In this document: piece by piece, positions 63,775 to 64,000 of the stretch
How the letters are laid out: every line of letters begins with the position of its first letter
Position numbering within the stretch: position 1 is the first letter of the stretch
Assembly: GCF_017349315.1 (NCBI RefSeq)
Contig: NZ_JAFMPP010000004.1
Span: 124,001-188,000 of the forward strand
Direction: 5' to 3'
Length of the DNA: 64,000 bases
DNA from: Jiella flava
GTDB taxonomy: Bacteria; Pseudomonadota; Alphaproteobacteria; Rhizobiales; Rhizobiaceae
Position numbers and translations under genes: made by a program
Notes under the pieces: model-generated
Seen by the model: the letters and a program-made list of their open reading frames with translations, nothing else
The model's database searches: none
Told to the model about the DNA's origin: nothing

Positions 63775-64000
63775 ATGAAAACGTCGCTCGCCCCCGCCCT
63801 CGTGGGACACGCCTTTCAGCAGACCGCGATCCTGGCGATGCTGCCACTGATCGCGAGCCGTCTCGGCCTATCGAACGCGGCGGTCGGCGCGGTTGTCGCC
63901 ACCGGCATGGCGATGGCCACCATGACGATTCCGCTGATGGGGCTCGTCGGCAGTCGGCGGCTGGTTCCGGCGGCCCTCGTCGCCATGCTTGTTTGCTCGA
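63775..64000 (+). CDS. MFS transporter, 5' part only (cut by right edge)
   Basis: From ATG 63775 about 75 codons are visible: MKTSLAPALVGHAFQQTAILAMLPLIASRLG, then NAAVGAVVATGMAMATMTIPLMG. They contain two hydrophobic segments with the short loop typical of major facilitator proteins. In the divergent position beside siderophore synthetases it may export the siderophore or be an RhtX-like permease for import. The visible part is too short to choose. The rest lies outside the window. Confidence 0.6.
   Translation, partial: MKTSLAPALVGHAFQQTAILAMLPLIASRLGLSNAAVGAVVATGMAMATMTIPLMGLVGSRRLVPAALVAMLVCS

Overview
The window looks like chromosomal DNA of a GC-rich alphaproteobacterium of the order Hyphomicrobiales (Rhizobiales). 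The grounds are small-protein families typical of that order (DUF6460, DUF2852, DUF2380, DUF952), a complete hut regulon, an aerobactin/rhizobactin-type siderophore locus preceded by TGA-N9-TCA boxes of the RirA type, and rhizobial-style intergenic palindromic repeats. I cannot name a genus. No phage, transposase, integron or CRISPR array is visible.

Layout. (1) 1-10.7 kb is a signalling island: two divergent membrane histidine kinases (MASE1-CHASE-PAS, cut by the left edge, and 5TMR-LYT-PAS-kinase-REC), a single-domain receiver, a tandem PilZ protein, a REC-degenerate GGDEF-PilZ protein, a lone Hpt protein and a pseudoREC-REC-GGDEF diguanylate cyclase. Together these could form a phosphorelay that feeds cyclic-di-GMP. 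(2) 10.8-22.8 kb is a mixed housekeeping and stress region: tRNA-Thr, a DEDDh exonuclease, an ATP-dependent DNA ligase, a YdeP-like molybdopterin oxidoreductase, a YkuD protein, an OmpR-type regulator, a cNMP-binding protein, exonuclease III, a fluoroacetate-dehalogenase-like hydrolase and a FUSC membrane protein. (3) 22.8-25.1 kb holds lldR-lldD for L-lactate use. (4) 25.1-38.3 kb is a histidine-utilisation region: a polar amino-acid ABC transporter with an ammonia-lyase paralogue that lacks the MIO triad, a hutC repressor, the hutI-hutH-hutG-hutU operon, divergent hutF and a second HutC-like regulator. It encodes the five-step route from histidine to glutamate and formate.

(5) 38.5-51.8 kb is housekeeping: tRNA-Ser, pyrD, a ceramidase-like membrane protein, a YgjP-like metalloprotease, nudC, a HIT protein, the SRP RNA, AMP nucleosidase, an EEP-family protein and an orphan mannonate dehydratase. 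(6) 52.1-64 kb is an iron locus: a TonB-dependent receptor, an FhuC/FhuD/FhuB-like importer and a siderophore-interacting reductase on the plus strand, converging on IucA-like, IucB-like and IucC-like siderophore genes on the minus strand. An MFS gene runs off the right edge. Both ends carry a TGA-N9-TCA box, so iron repression of uptake and synthesis together is a reasonable inference. The N-hydroxylase needed for a hydroxamate siderophore is not in the window.

Dispersed 99-bp palindromic repeats occur at three intergenic positions. All functions are inferred from reading translations and motifs; nothing was searched.
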